A DNA stretch of 64,000 bases, from assembly GCF_016901015.1 (NCBI RefSeq), contig NZ_JAFEUP010000001.1:62001-126000 (forward strand), written 5' to 3'. This DNA is from Zestomonas insulae (GTDB taxonomy: Bacteria > Pseudomonadota > Gammaproteobacteria > Pseudomonadales > Pseudomonadaceae). The notes under the pieces were generated by a model. The model did not search any database, had not been told where the DNA came from, and saw only the letters and a program-made list of their open reading frames with translations. Every line of letters begins with the position of its first letter. The first letter of the stretch is position 1. Of the stretch, positions 1 through 8,575 are shown in pieces. A program made the translations under genes and the position numbers.

Positions 1-368
1 TCCTGCTGGGCGAGCAGGTGCTGCCACTGCAGCATCTTCGATTCCATCACCTGGGTCACCACCTTCTCGTTGCGCATCGCCGCCAGCAGGTCGCCCTGGA
101 TGCGCGTGAGGTTCTCCTCGGCCAGCGCCAGTTCGCGACGCTGCAACTCGATCATCTTGTGCAGGGTGGCCTTGTACTGCTGCTGGTTGTGGCGCTGCAG
201 CGGCGTACTGGTCGCCGCGCTGAAGCCGCATAGGCGATCCAGCCCGGCGATGTTGTTGCGGTAGCGCTGGCACAGGTTCTGTTGATAGGTGACCCGGCCG
301 AGCATCTGCCGGACCTTGTTGCCGCGCAAGCTGGCCAGGCGGCCGAGGGTTTCGATCTGCTCTTTCAT
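1..368 (-). CDS. fliJ: Lateral-type flagellar export chaperone FliJ (3' end off window)
   Basis: FliJ is the soluble export-gate component that works with the FliI ATPase and FliH beneath the flagellar type III export gate. The frame starts at an ATG (368) two bases after the fliI stop codon and stays open to the window edge, giving about 122 residues. The translation (MKEQIETLGRLASLRGNKVRQ...) is charged, Gln/Arg/Glu-rich and heptad-like, as expected of the FliJ antiparallel coiled coil. FliJ sequences diverge strongly, so the call rests mainly on position: it is the last gene of the fliE-F-G-H-I-J order. The C-terminus is not in the window. Confidence 0.8.
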   Translation of the reverse strand, partial: MKEQIETLGRLASLRGNKVRQMLGRVTYQQNLCQRYRNNIAGLDRLCGFSAATSTPLQRHNQQQYKATLHKMIELQRRELALAEENLTRIQGDLLAAMRNEKVVTQVMESKMLQWQHLLAQQ

Positions 369-370
369 GG

Positions 371-1696
371 CTATTTGATCAGGCTCCGCAGGATGGCGAT
401 GCTGGTGCCAAGCTCGGCTCCATCGCCGACCTCCTGGCGCAGGAAGCGCTCGATGCTCGGCGCCAGCTGCACGGCGCGGTCGGTCTTGCCGTCCATGCCG
501 GGCGTGTAGCCGCCGAGGGGAATCAGCTCCTTGATCTTCTCGTAGGTGCTGTAGAACTCCTTGAGGTGGCGCGCCGCGGTCTGGTGCGCCGGCTCGGTGA
601 CCTGGCTCATGCAGCGGCTCACCGACGCGGCGATGTCGATCGCCGGGTAATGACCGACATCGGCGAGCTTGCGCGACAGCACGATGTGGCCGTCGAGGAT
701 CGCCCGCGCGCAGTCGACCACCGGGTCCTGCTGGTCGTCGCCCTCGGCCAGCACGGTGTACAGCGCGCTCAGGCTGCCTTGCCCGCTCGCGCCGTTGCCG
801 GCGCTCTCCACCAGCTCGGGCAGCAGGCCGAACACCGACGGCGGATAGCCCTTGGTCGCCGGCGGCTCGCCGAGGGCCAGGGCGATCTCGCGCTGGGCCA
901 TGGCGTAGCGGGTCAGCGAGTCGACCAAGAGCAGCACGTCGTTGCCCTGGTCGCGGAAATACGCGGCGATGCTGTGGCACAGCTCGGCGGCCTTGAGGCG
1001 CATCAGCGGCGACTCGTTGGCCGGCGCCACCACCACCACCGCCTTGCGCAGGCCTTCCGGGCCGAGCGAGTGGAGAATGAATTCCTGCACTTCGCGGCCG
1101 CGCTCACCGATCAGCCCGACCACCACGATGTCGGCCTTGGTCTGCCGGGTGATCATGCCGAGCAGCACGCTCTTGCCCACCCCGCTGCCGGCGAACAGGC
1201 CGACCCGCTGGCCCTTGCCGACGGTGAGCATGGCGTTGATCGCGCGTACGCCGACGTCCAGCGGCTCCTCCACCGGGCGGCGCTTGAGCGGATTGACCGT
1301 CGGCAGCTCGGTCGGCAGGGTGTCGCGGCCTCCGAGCCTGCCCAGTTCGTCGAGCGGTTCGCCGAGGCCGTTGACCACCCGCCCGAGCCAGGATTCGTCG
1401 ATCTGCAGGCGCGCCTCGTCGCGCACCGGAAACACCCGCGAGCCGGCGGTCAAGCCGACCGGCTTCTTGAACGGCATCAGGTAGGTGATTTCGCGGTTGA
1501 AGCCGACCACCTGTGCTTCGAGCATGCTGCCGTCGGCCTGTTCGACGTGGCAGCGCTGGCCGGTCATGCGCTGGCAGCCGAGGCTTTCCAGGACCATGCC
1601 GGAGACGCGCACCAGCCGGCCACTGACCTTGGCCAGCTGCACGCCGTCGAGCGAGCGCAGCGCCTCGTCGAGCTTGAAGTCGGCCAACTGGCTCAC
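371..1696 (-). CDS. fliI: Flagellar export ATPase FliI, lateral type
   Basis: ATPase that energises flagellar type III export and releases chaperone-substrate complexes at the cytoplasmic face of the basal body. The 441-residue length is normal for FliI. The P-loop AGSGVGKS lies at residues 169-176, and the Walker B strand ends in VLLLVDSLTRYA with Asp259. The region around GERGREVQEFI and the PSVFGLLPELVESAG segment are typical of the F1-beta-like core. The N-terminus (about 1-90) is the beta-barrel that contacts FliH. It lies four bases after fliH and two before fliJ, in one operon transcribed from lafK/fliE. Confidence 0.97.
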   Translation of the reverse strand: MSQLADFKLDEALRSLDGVQLAKVSGRLVRVSGMVLESLGCQRMTGQRCHVEQADGSMLEAQVVGFNREITYLMPFKKPVGLTAGSRVFPVRDEARLQIDESWLGRVVNGLGEPLDELGRLGGRDTLPTELPTVNPLKRRPVEEPLDVGVRAINAMLTVGKGQRVGLFAGSGVGKSVLLGMITRQTKADIVVVGLIGERGREVQEFILHSLGPEGLRKAVVVVAPANESPLMRLKAAELCHSIAAYFRDQGNDVLLLVDSLTRYAMAQREIALALGEPPATKGYPPSVFGLLPELVESAGNGASGQGSLSALYTVLAEGDDQQDPVVDCARAILDGHIVLSRKLADVGHYPAIDIAASVSRCMSQVTEPAHQTAARHLKEFYSTYEKIKELIPLGGYTPGMDGKTDRAVQLAPSIERFLRQEVGDGAELGTSIAILRSLIK

Positions 1697-1699
1697 CGC

Positions 1700-2395
1700 T
1701 TAGGCCTCGCTCAGGTTGAGGTGTTCGGAGAGCGTCTCGATGCACGAATCGAGGCGCTGCTGGCAGCCGATGTCGGCCTCCGCCTGGGCGGTGACCACCC
1801 GGCACTCGCCGAGCGCCAGGCGCTCGTCGGCCACCAGCCGCCAGGCCGCGGCGCGTTCGGGCACCAGGTCCTTGATCCGCGCGCACTCCTCCGGATTGAG
1901 CAGAATCTGCACCTCGCCCGGCTCGCCCGGCATCGCCGCCAGGGCTTCCTCGGCGAGGGTCAGCAGCTGCGTCGGGTTGAGCGTCAGCTCGACGCGGATT
2001 ACCTGCTTGGCGACCTTCTGCACCAGCTCGAGCAGCTCCTGGCGACGCTTGCTGTCCTGCTCGGCGAGGAAGCTGCGCAGCTGCGCGCTGATCTGCTCAA
2101 GCGGCTGGCTGGCCGCCTCGAACACCTGACGACCCTGCGCGCGGCCTTCTTCGCGCCCCTGACGCAAGCCTTCCTGACGGCCGCTGTCGAAGCCTTCGCG
2201 CTGGCCGGTTTCCAGGCCCTGCTGCAGACCGTCCTGATAGCCCTTCTCGATGCCTTGCTGGAAACCTTCGGCCACCGCGCGCTGCATGCCCGCCGGGTCG
2301 CCATCCCAGTCGCCGCTCAGCGGTGCGCTGCAGCGCGGCGGGAAGCGGAACGGACGCCAGTTGCGCCCGCCGTTGCGGATCACCTTGACCGTCAT
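1700..2395 (-). CDS. fliH: Flagellar export regulator FliH, lateral type
   Basis: Stator-like partner of FliI that docks the ATPase to the C-ring through FliN. The 231-residue protein shows the family hallmark: a run of GxxxG-spaced repeats at about residues 43-90 (GFQQGIEKGYQDGLQQG and following), then a helical domain and a C-terminal FliI-binding domain resembling the E and delta subunits of F/V ATPases. The N-terminus carries an Arg/Pro/Trp-rich segment (GGRNWRPFRFPP) in the position used for FlhA/FliN docking. It lies in the middle of the fliE-J operon. Confidence 0.9.
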   Translation of the reverse strand: MTVKVIRNGGRNWRPFRFPPRCSAPLSGDWDGDPAGMQRAVAEGFQQGIEKGYQDGLQQGLETGQREGFDSGRQEGLRQGREEGRAQGRQVFEAASQPLEQISAQLRSFLAEQDSKRRQELLELVQKVAKQVIRVELTLNPTQLLTLAEEALAAMPGEPGEVQILLNPEECARIKDLVPERAAAWRLVADERLALGECRVVTAQAEADIGCQQRLDSCIETLSEHLNLSEA

Positions 2396-2405
2396 GCTGC
2401 GCTCC

Positions 2406-3455
2406 TTAGTCGACCGTCTGTTCGCGGAACAGCTGCAGCTGGATGTCGCCCTGCGCGGCCAGCTCGCGGACCATCAGCATGATGTCTTTGCGCACCTGCT
2501 CGACGCGGCTCAGCGGCACCGGGCCCTGGCGACGCTTGATGGACTCCATCTGCTGCGCCTGGCGTTTCGGCATGGCGCCCTGGATGGCCTTGACCAGCGC
2601 CGGCTCGGCGCCCTTGAGGGCGACCACCCACTCTTCCAGCGGAATGGCTTCGAGCAGCGCCTGCAGCACGTCCTGGGTCTGCCGCGAGAGGATGAAGAAG
2701 TCGTACATCTCCTCCTCCAGCTTGCCGACCAGGTCCTCGCTGTGGCCGCGCAGCAGCTCGAACATCTGGTTCCGGTCGCCCTTGTAGCGGTTCATGATGT
2801 CGGCGGCCTGCTTGATGCCGCGCACCTGCGAGCCCTGGGTGGAGAGCACCGCCAGGCTGCGTTCGATCAGTTGCTCGAGCTCGGCGATCACGTCGCTGTT
2901 CACTTCGCTGAGGTTGGCGATGCGGTACAGCAGCTCGTCCTGGCGCTCGGCCGGCAGGCATTCGAGCACTTCGCTGGCCATGCCCGGCGGCAGGAAGGCG
3001 AGGAACACCGCCTGCATCTGCGCGTGTTCCTTGGCGATCAGCGCTGCGAACTGCTTGGGATCGATCCACTCCATCTTGGCCATCTTGGCGCGGATTTCCT
3101 CGCCGTAGATGCTGTCCAGCAGGCTGCGCGTGATGTCGCTGCCGAGCGCCTTACCGAGCATGCCGGACAGGTAGCTGCGCGAGGCGCCTTTGATGCTGCT
3201 CTGCTCCTTGTAGTCGTCGAAGAAGCGGCCGATCACGTCGGACACCATCGGCAACTTGACGTTGTTCAGCCGCGCCATGGCCTGGCTGATGCTGATGATT
3301 TCCTCGCGGGAGAAGTGCCGCAGCACGCCGGCCGAGGTCTCGTCGCCCATGCTCAGCATGAGGATCGCCGCCTGCTCCATGGAGGTCATCGATCGGCTCT
3401 GCGCGCGCACCTGGGTGCGCGCCGCATCAGCTTGCGGGAGTGAGGTCTCTTTCAT
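2406..3455 (-). CDS. fliG: Flagellar motor switch protein FliG, lateral type
   Basis: C-ring protein that couples the rotor to the stator and sets rotation direction. At 349 residues it is full length. The N-terminal domain (MEQAAILMLSMGDETSAGVLRHFS) binds FliF. The middle region contains the FliM-binding area, and the C-terminal domain carries the charged torque helix near residues 285-325 (PLSRVEQVRKDIMLMVRELA). The start overlaps the end of fliF by 29 bases, indicating translational coupling. Confidence 0.96.
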   Translation of the reverse strand: MKETSLPQADAARTQVRAQSRSMTSMEQAAILMLSMGDETSAGVLRHFSREEIISISQAMARLNNVKLPMVSDVIGRFFDDYKEQSSIKGASRSYLSGMLGKALGSDITRSLLDSIYGEEIRAKMAKMEWIDPKQFAALIAKEHAQMQAVFLAFLPPGMASEVLECLPAERQDELLYRIANLSEVNSDVIAELEQLIERSLAVLSTQGSQVRGIKQAADIMNRYKGDRNQMFELLRGHSEDLVGKLEEEMYDFFILSRQTQDVLQALLEAIPLEEWVVALKGAEPALVKAIQGAMPKRQAQQMESIKRRQGPVPLSRVEQVRKDIMLMVRELAAQGDIQLQLFREQTVD

Positions 3456-5118
3456 TGCGCCCTATCCATTGCTTGATGACTTCCGAGACGCGCTCGGGAT
3501 CGTTCTTGGCCAGCATCTGCAGGTGCTCGATCTGGTGCTCCAGACCCGAGCCGGGTGCCGGCAGGCGGATTTCCGAGAGCGGGTTCAGCTCGCTGAACAC
3601 CCCCAGGGCGCGCGGCTCGTCGCCGACCCGAGCGAGCAGGCGCTCGCTGCGTTCCTCGGCCAGCGCGGCGAACACACTGGATTCGTCCTGCGGCAACGCC
3701 GGAGTGCTGCGCTGGGTCAGGCTGCGCACCACCGGGCGGACCACGATCAGCAGCAACAGCAAGCTGATCAGGCCGAACACGGCGATTTTCACCAGTTCAT
3801 GCAGGCGGCTGTCGTCCCACCAGGGCGCCGCAGCCAGCGGCTCGACGGCACCGGCGAACGGCAGCACGCTGAGAGTCAGGCTGTCGCCGCGCGCCGCGTT
3901 GAAGCCCACCGCACTCTTGACCATCGCTTCCAGCTCGGCGCGGGTTTCCGGCTTCCAGCCACCTTCCGGGGCGCTGCCGGCATTGAGCACCACCGCCACG
4001 CTCTGCTGACGCAGGCTGAACGGCGCGTGCTTGACGTGGGTGACGCTCTGGTCGTAATCCAGCTGGCGGTTGGATTCCTTGCGCAGCGAGGTCGCCGCCT
4101 TGTTCTGCAGGTCCTTGGCCTTGTTGCCCTGGGCCGGCTGCGCCTGGGCGGGTTGCCCCGGCTGCGCCTCTTCCGGCTTGGGCGGCGGACTGTTGCTCAG
4201 CGAGCCCGGCACGCCGAGGGCCAGTTGGTCGAGGGTGCTTTCGTCGCGCAGCACTTCGTTGCGCAGACGCGGCGCATCGCCGTAGGCCTGCACGGTCTCT
4301 TCCTTCTGGCTGAAGTCGATGTCGGCGGCGACGCTGATGCGGTAGTTGCCACTGCCGAGCACCGGTGCCAGCACTTCCTCGACGTTGGCCACGGCCTTCT
4401 GCTGATAGTCGTTGACCACCTGCCAGCTCTGCTGCGGCCCGCCCCAGGCGTCCAGGCCGCGTGACAGCAGCGCGCCGTGCTGGTCGACGACGCTGATGTC
4501 CTCGGCCTTCAGCTGCGGCACGCTGTTGGCGACCAGGTTGACGATCGCCGCGACCTGCTCTGGCTTGAGCCGGTAGCCGGGCACCAGTTGCAAGGTCACC
4601 GAAGCCTTGGCCGGGTCGCGCTTGCTGACCACGAAGGAGCTGCTCTCCTCCAGCGCCAGGTGCACGCGTGCCCGCTCGATACCTTCGAGGGTCATCACCG
4701 TGCGCGCCAGCTCACCTTCCAGGCTGCGCTTGAGGCGCACGTCCTGGACGAACTGGCTGGTGCCGAGCGGTTCGTCCTTGTCGAACAGTTCATAGCCGGC
4801 CGGCACCGCCACCTTCACGCCCTTGGCGGTGAGCAGCATGCGCGCCTGGCCGAGCTGATCCTCGCGCACCAGCACCTGGCCACTCTGCGGGTGCAGGCGG
4901 TAGGCGATGTTGTCGGCATCCAGCACCTGCATGACCTCGGCGGCCGGGAAGGCCTCACCGGCGCCATACAGCGGGCGGAACGCGCCCTGGTCGCGCCACA
5001 GGTAATAGACCACGCCCACCGCCAGCAGCGCGGCGAGCGCCGCCATGCCCAGCAGCGCGAGGCGCGGGTCCAGTTTCAGCCCGTTGACGGGCAGCTTGCT
5101 CTTGATCGTCTGCAGCAC
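3427..5118 (-). CDS. fliF: Flagellar MS-ring protein FliF, lateral type
   Basis: Membrane protein that forms the MS ring, the foundation of the basal body. The 563-residue protein has an N-terminal membrane segment (about 23-41, LALLGMAALAALLAVGVVYYL), the periplasmic ring-building motifs (the FVVSKRDPAKASVTLQL and KKVLVNAGSAPEGGW-like regions), a second membrane segment near 435-455 (LVKIAVFGLISLLLLLIVV) and a short cytoplasmic tail that binds FliG. The first codon is GTG. A Pro/Gln-rich insert (PPPKPEEAQPGQPAQAQPAQG) lies in the periplasmic region, where FliF length varies between species. Confidence 0.96.
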   Translation of the reverse strand: MLQTIKSKLPVNGLKLDPRLALLGMAALAALLAVGVVYYLWRDQGAFRPLYGAGEAFPAAEVMQVLDADNIAYRLHPQSGQVLVREDQLGQARMLLTAKGVKVAVPAGYELFDKDEPLGTSQFVQDVRLKRSLEGELARTVMTLEGIERARVHLALEESSSFVVSKRDPAKASVTLQLVPGYRLKPEQVAAIVNLVANSVPQLKAEDISVVDQHGALLSRGLDAWGGPQQSWQVVNDYQQKAVANVEEVLAPVLGSGNYRISVAADIDFSQKEETVQAYGDAPRLRNEVLRDESTLDQLALGVPGSLSNSPPPKPEEAQPGQPAQAQPAQGNKAKDLQNKAATSLRKESNRQLDYDQSVTHVKHAPFSLRQQSVAVVLNAGSAPEGGWKPETRAELEAMVKSAVGFNAARGDSLTLSVLPFAGAVEPLAAAPWWDDSRLHELVKIAVFGLISLLLLLIVVRPVVRSLTQRSTPALPQDESSVFAALAEERSERLLARVGDEPRALGVFSELNPLSEIRLPAPGSGLEHQIEHLQMLAKNDPERVSEVIKQWIGRNERDLTPAS

Positions 5119-5138
5119 GGCTCAGCACCCACGCCCTG

Positions 5139-5468
5139 TCACAGCGGCAGTCTCATGATTTCGTCGAAGGCATTGGTCAGCTTGTTGCGCACCTGCAACA
5201 GGGCGGAGAACGACACGCTGGCTTTCTGGCTGTCGATCATCGCGCCGACCAGGTTGTCGCTCTGCCCGCTGTCCACCGCCGCCATCGCCGCGCTGGCTTG
5301 GTGCTGCTCGGCGTCCACCGCGCGCAGGGCGTCCTCGAACGCCCCGGTGGGGCCGCTGGCGGCGTGGCCGTCGACCAGTCCGGCCGGCTTGATCGCCGCA
5401 CCGGACAGGTCCTTGAGCTGGTTCATCCGGTCCAGCATGTCCTGCTGCACCTGCATGATCGGGTTCAT
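5139..5468 (-). CDS. fliE: Flagellar hook-basal body protein FliE, lateral type
   Basis: Small rod-base protein that joins the MS ring to the proximal rod and is itself exported. The 109 residues end with the conserved C-terminal helix (SFSALLQVRNKLTNAFDEIMRLPL) that is diagnostic of FliE. It starts with ATG at 5468, 21 bases after lafK and 20 bases before fliF, so it is the first structural gene of the minus-strand operon. Confidence 0.95.
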   Translation of the reverse strand: MNPIMQVQQDMLDRMNQLKDLSGAAIKPAGLVDGHAASGPTGAFEDALRAVDAEQHQASAAMAAVDSGQSDNLVGAMIDSQKASVSFSALLQVRNKLTNAFDEIMRLPL

Positions 5469-5489
5469 CTCGCGGTCTCCAGATTCGCT

Positions 5490-6893
5490 TCAGAGAGGGA
5501 CGTGCACGCCCTGCTCGCGCATGGCATTGAGGCGGTAACGCAGCGCGCGAGTGGTCATGCCCAGGCTCTCCGCCGCTTTGGTCTTGTGGCCGTCGAAACG
5601 GCGGATGGTGTCCAGCACGTGCTGGTACTCGGCCCACTTGCCGCTGGCGCGCAGCGCCGCCTTGCCGGTTTCGGCGAACAGCGGCTGGGCGCGCTCCTCG
5701 CGCATGGCCGGCGCCTCGGGGGCGACCAGGCCGAGGTCGGCGGGCTGGATGAACAGCCCGTTGCGCAGCACCAGGGCGCGTTGCACGGTGTTCTCCAGTT
5801 CTCTCACGTTGCCCGGCCAGTCGTGTGCGAGCAGCGCGCGGCTGGCGTCGGCGGTGAGCAGGTTGTCGTGGGCTTCCTGCGGCGCGTACTGGCGGATGAA
5901 GCGGCGCACCAGCGGCAGGATGTCGTCCTTGCGTTCGCGCAGCGGGCTGATGTGCAGCGGCAGCACGTCGAGGCGGAACATCAGGTCGGCGCGGAAGCGG
6001 CCCGCGGCGACTTCGGCCTGCAGGTCGCGGTTGGTCGCGGCGATGATGCGCACGTCGAGGGCGATCTCCTTGCGCCCGCCGAGGCGCTCGACGCGCTGCT
6101 CCTGCAGCACGCGCAGCAGCTTGGCCTGCAGGCCGAGCGGCAGCTCGCCGATTTCGTCGAGCAGCAGGGTTCCGCCGTTGGCCAGCTCGAACTTGCCCGG
6201 CTGGGCGCTGACCGCGCCGGTGAAGGCGCCGCGTTCGTGGCCGAAGAGGATCGATTCGAGCATCTGCTCGGGGATCGCCGCGCAGTTGACCGCGATGAAC
6301 GGCGCCTCGGCGCTGGCGGAGAAACGGTGGATGTAGCGGGCCATCAGCTCCTTGCCGGTGCCCGTCTCGCCGCTGATGAGGATCGGCGCGCGGGTCTGCG
6401 CCACACGCTGGGCCATGGCCAGCAGCCGGCGCCCGGCCTGCGAGCAGGAGACGAAGCTTTCTTCGGCGCTGCCGGCCTGTTCCTGGCGGCGCAGCAGGGC
6501 ATTCAGTTGCGCCTCGCTGAACGGCGACAGCAGGTAGTCGACGCAGCCCAGTTCGAGCAGCGCGGCGGCCTTGGCCTGGTCGGCGTACTCGACGATCGGC
6601 ACCACGCTGAGCTGCGGCGCACGGCGCAGCAGGTCATCGACCTGGGCGTACAGGCCCTGGGTCGGCAGGCTGTTGGCACAGATGAACACCATGCTCGCCT
6701 CGGCGAGCAGGCGGGCGTTCAGCGCCCCGGCATCGGCCACTTGCACGACACGGCAACCCTGACGCAACAGGCCATCGTGCAATGCCTGGCTACTAGTAGC
6801 CGCAGCACCGACGATCACAACTTTCTGCTGTTCCGGTAGTTGCTCGAACATTCCGTCGTAGGCGTAACTTACCGATCGATTGACCTGTTTCAA
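5490..6893 (-). CDS. lafK: Sigma-54-dependent lateral flagellar regulator LafK
   Basis: Enhancer-binding protein predicted to open sigma-54 promoters of the lateral flagellar genes. The AAA+ domain has GETGTGKE at 175-182 and an intact sigma-54 contact loop GAFTGA at 222-227. The C-terminal Fis-type helix-turn-helix is about 430-460 ([20 protein letters not shown]). The N-terminal domain is receiver-like in layout but has VFICANSLP where the phospho-acceptor Asp would be, so control by phosphorylation is unlikely; this is typical of FleQ/FlrA/LafK regulators. The frame begins with TTG at 6893, preceded by AGGTGA at good spacing; an ATG at 6851 is the alternative start. It diverges from fliM. 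Confidence 0.92.
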   Translation of the reverse strand: MKQVNRSVSYAYDGMFEQLPEQQKVVIVGAAATSSQALHDGLLRQGCRVVQVADAGALNARLLAEASMVFICANSLPTQGLYAQVDDLLRRAPQLSVVPIVEYADQAKAAALLELGCVDYLLSPFSEAQLNALLRRQEQAGSAEESFVSCSQAGRRLLAMAQRVAQTRAPILISGETGTGKELMARYIHRFSASAEAPFIAVNCAAIPEQMLESILFGHERGAFTGAVSAQPGKFELANGGTLLLDEIGELPLGLQAKLLRVLQEQRVERLGGRKEIALDVRIIAATNRDLQAEVAAGRFRADLMFRLDVLPLHISPLRERKDDILPLVRRFIRQYAPQEAHDNLLTADASRALLAHDWPGNVRELENTVQRALVLRNGLFIQPADLGLVAPEAPAMREERAQPLFAETGKAALRASGKWAEYQHVLDTIRRFDGHKTKAAESLGMTTRALRYRLNAMREQGVHVPL

Positions 6894-7367
6894 CTAATTC
6901 ACCTGTTCGTCCGATTGCCATCCGGCAACTATCAGTCCGAGTGCGAAACGGCGGTCGTGGCCGTTATGATTTTTCCGCGATTTACTTAATCGCCTGGAAC
7001 TTTGTGTCGCCTTTACTTTCCATTACGGGAACTCGCCGGAACTTTTCCAGGCGCCGTAATCTGATCCGAGCGCTACGTTAACCGGCTCACAAAAAACTGC
7101 CGAGTCAGTTGCCGTTAAATCAAATCAAAGCCCCGCAATGACGATCAAAAACGTCATTTGATTTCTATTGATTTAAATTTTTGCCCCCTCCTCCCTAGAC
7201 TCCACCCTCGCCCAAGGCTGCCGCTACCACAGGGACAGTGCGGGTCTCGCGCCACAAGCGCGGCCATGAATCGAACCTAGCCAGGCTCACTCGACAGCCA
7301 CTGCAGCGACCGCACGGCGGGTTGACTCTCAGTCCTGCAGTTACACGTCCGGAACACAGATCACCAC
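6894..7367. promoter_or_regulatory. Divergent lafK / fliM control region
   Basis: 474 bases without a gene, separating the two divergent halves of the lateral flagellar cluster. It is clearly more AT-rich than its surroundings, especially 7085-7185. No GG-N10-GC sigma-54 core was found on either strand; the closest candidates (near 6996 and 7039) have 11-base spacing. The nested inverted repeats listed separately are the best operator candidates. Confidence 0.6.
7117..7164. repeat. Nested inverted repeats in the lafK-fliM spacer
   Basis: An outer pair AAATCAAA (7117-7124, repeated in overlap at 7122-7129) and TTTGATTT (7157-7164) encloses an inner pair TGACG (7139-7143) and CGTCA (7152-7156). 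A further TTGATTTAAATTT follows at 7168-7180. The arrangement looks like stacked operator sites in an AT-rich spacer. It could bind LafK or a xenogeneic silencer of the MvaT type; neither is proven. Confidence 0.5.
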
Positions 7368-8207
7368 ATGACTGGTCATTCTAAAGTCCACCATGGCGTG
7401 CCCGCCGACAGTCTCACGCGGCTCAAACCGCAGAAATTAGGCCGGCACTACCACAAGATCCCTCAATACATTCGAGAGATCGCCAGCAAGCATCCGCGGA
7501 ATATCAGCGACTACTTCCTGCGCAACTACCGAATTAATCTTGAATTGACCAAGGTGGAAGTTCACGAACAGCGCGAAGCCACCGCGGAGTGCATCTATCG
7601 CTGCGCACTTGGCAAAGTGGGTTTCGCCATTGACCGGCCTTTATTGACCGAAGCGCTGGAGTGCTATTACGGCGGCACCAGCCTGCCCAGCCACGACACC
7701 CCGCCGATCTCCACCTCCGAGCAGCGCATGCGCAGCCGCCTGGGCATGGACATCACGCAGATCTTTGCCCGCTCGCTGCTGTCCGGCGCCACGTTCGGCA
7801 CCCTGCACCCGCACGACAACGATTACGAAATCGTCCAGTGGGAATACATCGCCGAGTTCCACTACAGCAGCCACATCAGCGGCGGGCGCTCGTCGATCTT
7901 CATCTACCTGGATGCGCAGCTGGTCGACGAACTCACCAGCCGCCTGGCCAACCCGCAGCCAACTCGGCTGAACGGCAGCCCGGCCAATCACCTCAAGCAC
8001 CTGCCGGTGCGCCTCGACTGCGTGGTCGCCGCGCTGCAGATGCCGCTGGCCCAGGTGCTCGGCCTGCGCGCCGGCGACATCCTGCCGATGCGCCTGCTGG
8101 AGCGCTGCGAGGTGCAGGTCAACCAGCAGAAGTTGTTCCGTGGCTCCATCTTCGAGGAAGACGGCGCCCTCTATCTAACCTCTCTTGAGAGCGTGAAAAG
8201 CCCATGA
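7368..8207 (+). CDS. fliM: Short lateral-type flagellar switch protein FliM
   Basis: C-ring protein linking FliG to FliN. At 279 residues it is shorter than polar FliM (about 320). The N-terminus (MTGHSKVHHGVPADSLTRLKPQKLG) lacks the usual CheY-binding start with an EIDALL-type helix, while the central domain and the C-terminal SpoA-like domain (LPVRLDCVVAALQMPLAQVLGLRAGDILPM) are present. Lateral FliM proteins of Vibrio and Aeromonas are of similar size. It overlaps fliN by four bases (ATGA) and starts the plus-strand operon. Confidence 0.88.
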   Translation: MTGHSKVHHGVPADSLTRLKPQKLGRHYHKIPQYIREIASKHPRNISDYFLRNYRINLELTKVEVHEQREATAECIYRCALGKVGFAIDRPLLTEALECYYGGTSLPSHDTPPISTSEQRMRSRLGMDITQIFARSLLSGATFGTLHPHDNDYEIVQWEYIAEFHYSSHISGGRSSIFIYLDAQLVDELTSRLANPQPTRLNGSPANHLKHLPVRLDCVVAALQMPLAQVLGLRAGDILPMRLLERCEVQVNQQKLFRGSIFEEDGALYLTSLESVKSP

Positions 8208-8575
8208 GCAGTCAACTTTCCGATTCCGACCTGGACAACCTGATCAACGACGGCGACCTCGGGCTGGACGACGCGCTCGGCGACGAGAGCAGCACCCTCA
8301 GCGTCGCGCAGCCGGCGCAACAGGACCTGAGCTTCTTCGGCAAGATCCCGGTCAACGTCACCCTGGAAGTGGCCTCCACCGAGATTTCCCTGAAGGAACT
8401 GATGGACGTCGACACCAGCAGCGTGATCGTCCTCGACAAACTGGCCGGCGAGCCACTCGATGTGAAGGTCAACGGCGCCCTGTTCGCCAAGGCCGAGGTG
8501 GTGGTGATGAACGGCAACTACGGCCTGCGCATCGTCGAACTCAGCGGCGCCGGCCTGCACGACCTCACCGCATGA
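8204..8575 (+). CDS. fliN: Flagellar switch protein FliN, lateral type
   Basis: Base of the C-ring and docking site for FliH. The 123-residue protein ends in a SpoA domain (about 45-115: IPVNVTLEVASTEISLKELMDV ... VVVMNGNYGLRIVEL). The first 20 residues, SSQLSDSDLDNLINDGD, resemble the CheY-binding helix normally found at the start of FliM (LSQ-EIDALL), which is missing from this cluster's FliM. It is translationally coupled to fliM and fliP through overlapping stop and start codons. Confidence 0.93.
   Translation: MSSQLSDSDLDNLINDGDLGLDDALGDESSTLSVAQPAQQDLSFFGKIPVNVTLEVASTEISLKELMDVDTSSVIVLDKLAGEPLDVKVNGALFAKAEVVVMNGNYGLRIVELSGAGLHDLTA

Noticed and set aside
566..2482. 638-codon open frame on the plus strand opposite fliI/fliH
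   Set aside because: His/Arg/Gln-rich composition typical of the antisense of GC-rich genes; the minus strand encodes clear FliI and FliH.
6990..7060. Sigma-54 promoters between lafK and fliM
   Set aside because: The two best candidates have GG and GC eleven, not ten, bases apart.
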